From Termitomyces sp. T153 (lineage: Eukaryota; Basidiomycota; Agaricomycetes; Agaricales; Lyophyllaceae), in the NCBI GenBank assembly GCA_018296165.2, contig JACKQL020000098.1, positions 1 to 64,000 on the forward strand: DNA of 64,000 nucleotides. The letters run 5' to 3'. Numbering within the stretch: position 1 is the first letter of the stretch; each line of letters opens with the position of its first letter. Below the pieces are notes generated by a model, which saw only the letters and a program-made list of their open reading frames with translations, was not told the DNA's origin and made no database searches. Positions 62,501-64,000 of the stretch are shown here, piece after piece. The translations under genes were made by a program, and so were the position numbers.

Positions 62501-63478
62501 CTTCGGTGCAGATGGATGTTCTGCTTTGGCAGGCTTCTCGAGGGCTTCTTCCCCCTCCCAGGTCACTAAAACGTACAGAAAAAGTCAGGGCAATGTCACA
62601 AACTTGAAACGCATGATAAACAAAGAAAGTCAAAGAAAATTATGCCGAATCGGCGATAAAATAATGCCATCTGTCTACAAGTCGCGCCAATAATCTGTGA
62701 CTCTTGCAGAGCAAACAGCCTCTCAGGGTAACTCAGGAGGACGGAGACATTCAAAGTTACCCTTGAACCTTGATGTTTACTCTATGAATCTTCCGGGCAG
62801 AGACACAAGAATGAAAGTCGTTACTGACAGACAGACGAGACCAATGACCGGAAAAACGAAAATTACATAAACATGTATTCTCCACGACTACAAACCTCGT
62901 GGAGGACACCAAAGCTAACGAGGTACTTGAGAGGGGCCAAGCGTACTCACTAGTAGTTCGAAGACCTGTTGCCACGGTACAAGAGGGGCAGATATAGACA
63001 TCTGATCGGGAACAGATGGTGAGCAGAGTGTGAAGGAAGAAAGGTCGTGCGACACTCACTAATATCGTCTGCATCTTCTTCCTTCAAATCAACACAACGA
63101 AAGTGATACCTTGATTGGTAAAGTGAGTGGTGTGGCGTGAAATAACATGATTGGAGCTCACCAGGTCCTGCATTCTCCACACTGAACCATCGGAGACCCA
63201 TCATCAGCCTTCTTGCACGAACAGTACACGGCAAGCGTAGATCGAGTGGACTTTCTCTGTGTAGTCGATATCGTAGTCTTGTCAGGGGTTTTCGCTGGGG
63301 TTTTCACACCCTTGGTCTTCATATTTTCCTTTTCCTCTGGTTGATGTAATTCCGTAGTCGTTTGCGGAACCTTGCGAGTCTGAGTCTTCGATTTCGGCTG
63401 TGGCTTGGCTGAGATATCTTGTACAACCTTGGACGTAGAAGCTGCCGTAGCAGCTCTCGTTCTCGCACGAGTGCTCAT
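59546..63478 (-). CDS. BYE1: BYE1-like PHD/TFS2M/SPOC transcription elongation protein
   Basis: Nuclear protein predicted to bind RNA polymerase II and methylated histone H3 during elongation. Minus-strand, multi-exon, starting MSTRARTRAATAAST at 63478. A basic tail precedes a C4HC3 PHD finger (YCSCKKADDGSPMVQCGECR, then YHFRCVDLKEEDADDIS and VYICPSC). After an acidic/basic linker (PPKRKKSDTQDP) is the TFIIS central domain: YCLTKLEELFRDVFLRYPHV, FADELERCVFEIYSELDK, RFRMLQFNLSKVDRVVIHQR, EISLMSSTDLANEETKQS. The SPOC domain follows a Pro/Ser-rich stretch (QVWTGKVEG, FQILSDFLIAKG, RHGLIFPWGMKPKDHHPGRE, LRKTNLLIGIWVLNKGKL). The tail is rich in proline and RGG-like repeats (RGGRNSRGGRGTGFGSRGR), which may bind RNA. 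Domain order matches yeast Bye1 with a longer tail. Confidence 0.88.
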
Positions 63479-64000
63479 CACTGGACGCGGGTTAAGAAGA
63501 GAAAACGTGTTTCAGGCTCCGCTCCTAAACTGAGTCATGGTCACATGTGCAGGGGCACCTGGGAATAGCAGAACCAAATATACTAGAATAATTTCATGGT
63601 GGAAATCCGAAAATGCACCTTCTTACAGAAATGGAAATGTTCTTTGGCTACACCATTTGGATCCCATTCGAAACGTGCCCGTAAGTATTCCATACAGTTC
63701 CTGCATCTGTTCACAGCGTACATGTCTTCGGCTTTCCAAAGATATGTGAAACCCTTGCTTTGTGAATATGACTACATCTCGAGATGAACGCAAGACGTTG
63801 ATTGGACTACGCGTTAACCATGTATTAGCGCTTTGGCAGGTGATTAAGTGTAACACTTCAGTAGAAGTACATTTTCATACAAACCTCCCGTTATAAGAAA
63901 AAGCTTTTACAGGGTTCTACAGAAAGGCAAAGATATGACACTTAGCCTGTGTGCAAACAGATTGCACAATTCCAGGCATATTGAGAAATGCACCATGAAC
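63479..64000. other. Window end, no supported gene
   Basis: The BYE1-like promoter and further sequence. Frames on both strands (63537-63749 plus, 63856-63623 minus) have no recognisable motif. A gene could begin beyond the window. Confidence 0.45.

Noticed and set aside
63537..63856. Frames on both strands after the BYE1-like gene
   Set aside because: No splice-consistent extension or recognisable motif; too little sequence before the window end.

Overview
The window looks like nuclear DNA of a basidiomycete fungus, most likely a mushroom-forming agaricomycete. Genes are packed on both strands and are broken by many introns of about 45-60 bases with GT...AG ends and CTGAC/CTGAT-like branch points. 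The gene set is typical of such genomes: Ste20 (PAK) kinase, Cbk1 (NDR) kinase, Mbp1, a psi-factor oxygenase, an agaric-style F-box protein and a BYE1-like PHD/TFS2M/SPOC protein. The genus cannot be fixed from the sequence alone.

Bases 1 to about 11,400 are a transposon block. A GC-rich LTR retroelement (1-6102) has two nearly identical 1.15 kb LTRs but no gag-pol. Its interior instead carries a three-exon gene on the opposite strand, coding for a coiled-coil protein. Next come a 27-bp tandem repeat, an AT-rich decayed Copia polyprotein (about 6194-9470) and a Tc1/mariner copy (9596-10781) cut off before its last catalytic acid.

From 11,701 to 26,466 lie a short cystathionine beta-synthase-like gene lacking the regulatory CBS-pair domain, a complete TEL1/ATM kinase gene with twelve exons (14232-23937), and the PAK kinase STE20 on the minus strand, convergent with TEL1. 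Bases 26,500-32,900 are gene-poor. They hold a GH43-like scrap, a Vps62-domain gene with seven or eight exons (29549-31285) and an eroded tandem twin of that gene (about 27950-28840).

From 32,921 to 64,000 genes are dense: F-box protein (-), coatomer epsilon subunit (+), fatty-acid dioxygenase Ppo (+), a large serine-rich coiled-coil protein (-), vacuolar TRP channel Yvc1 (-), cell-cycle transcription factor Mbp1 (+), splicing factor Prp4 (-), a small unknown protein (-), NDR kinase Cbk1 (+), a pentitol/hexitol dehydrogenase (+) and a BYE1-like transcription elongation regulator (-).

The genes are mostly unrelated housekeeping and regulatory functions and do not form a pathway cluster. The most notable points are the antisense spliced gene inside the LTR element, the Cys-to-His change at the P450 haem-ligand position of the Ppo protein, the shortened CBS paralogue, the living/dead Vps62 pair, and an MCB box (the Mbp1 target site) just upstream of MBP1. 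Gene structures were worked out by hand from reading frames, splice consensus and family motifs. Exon sums were checked for frame where coordinates are given.
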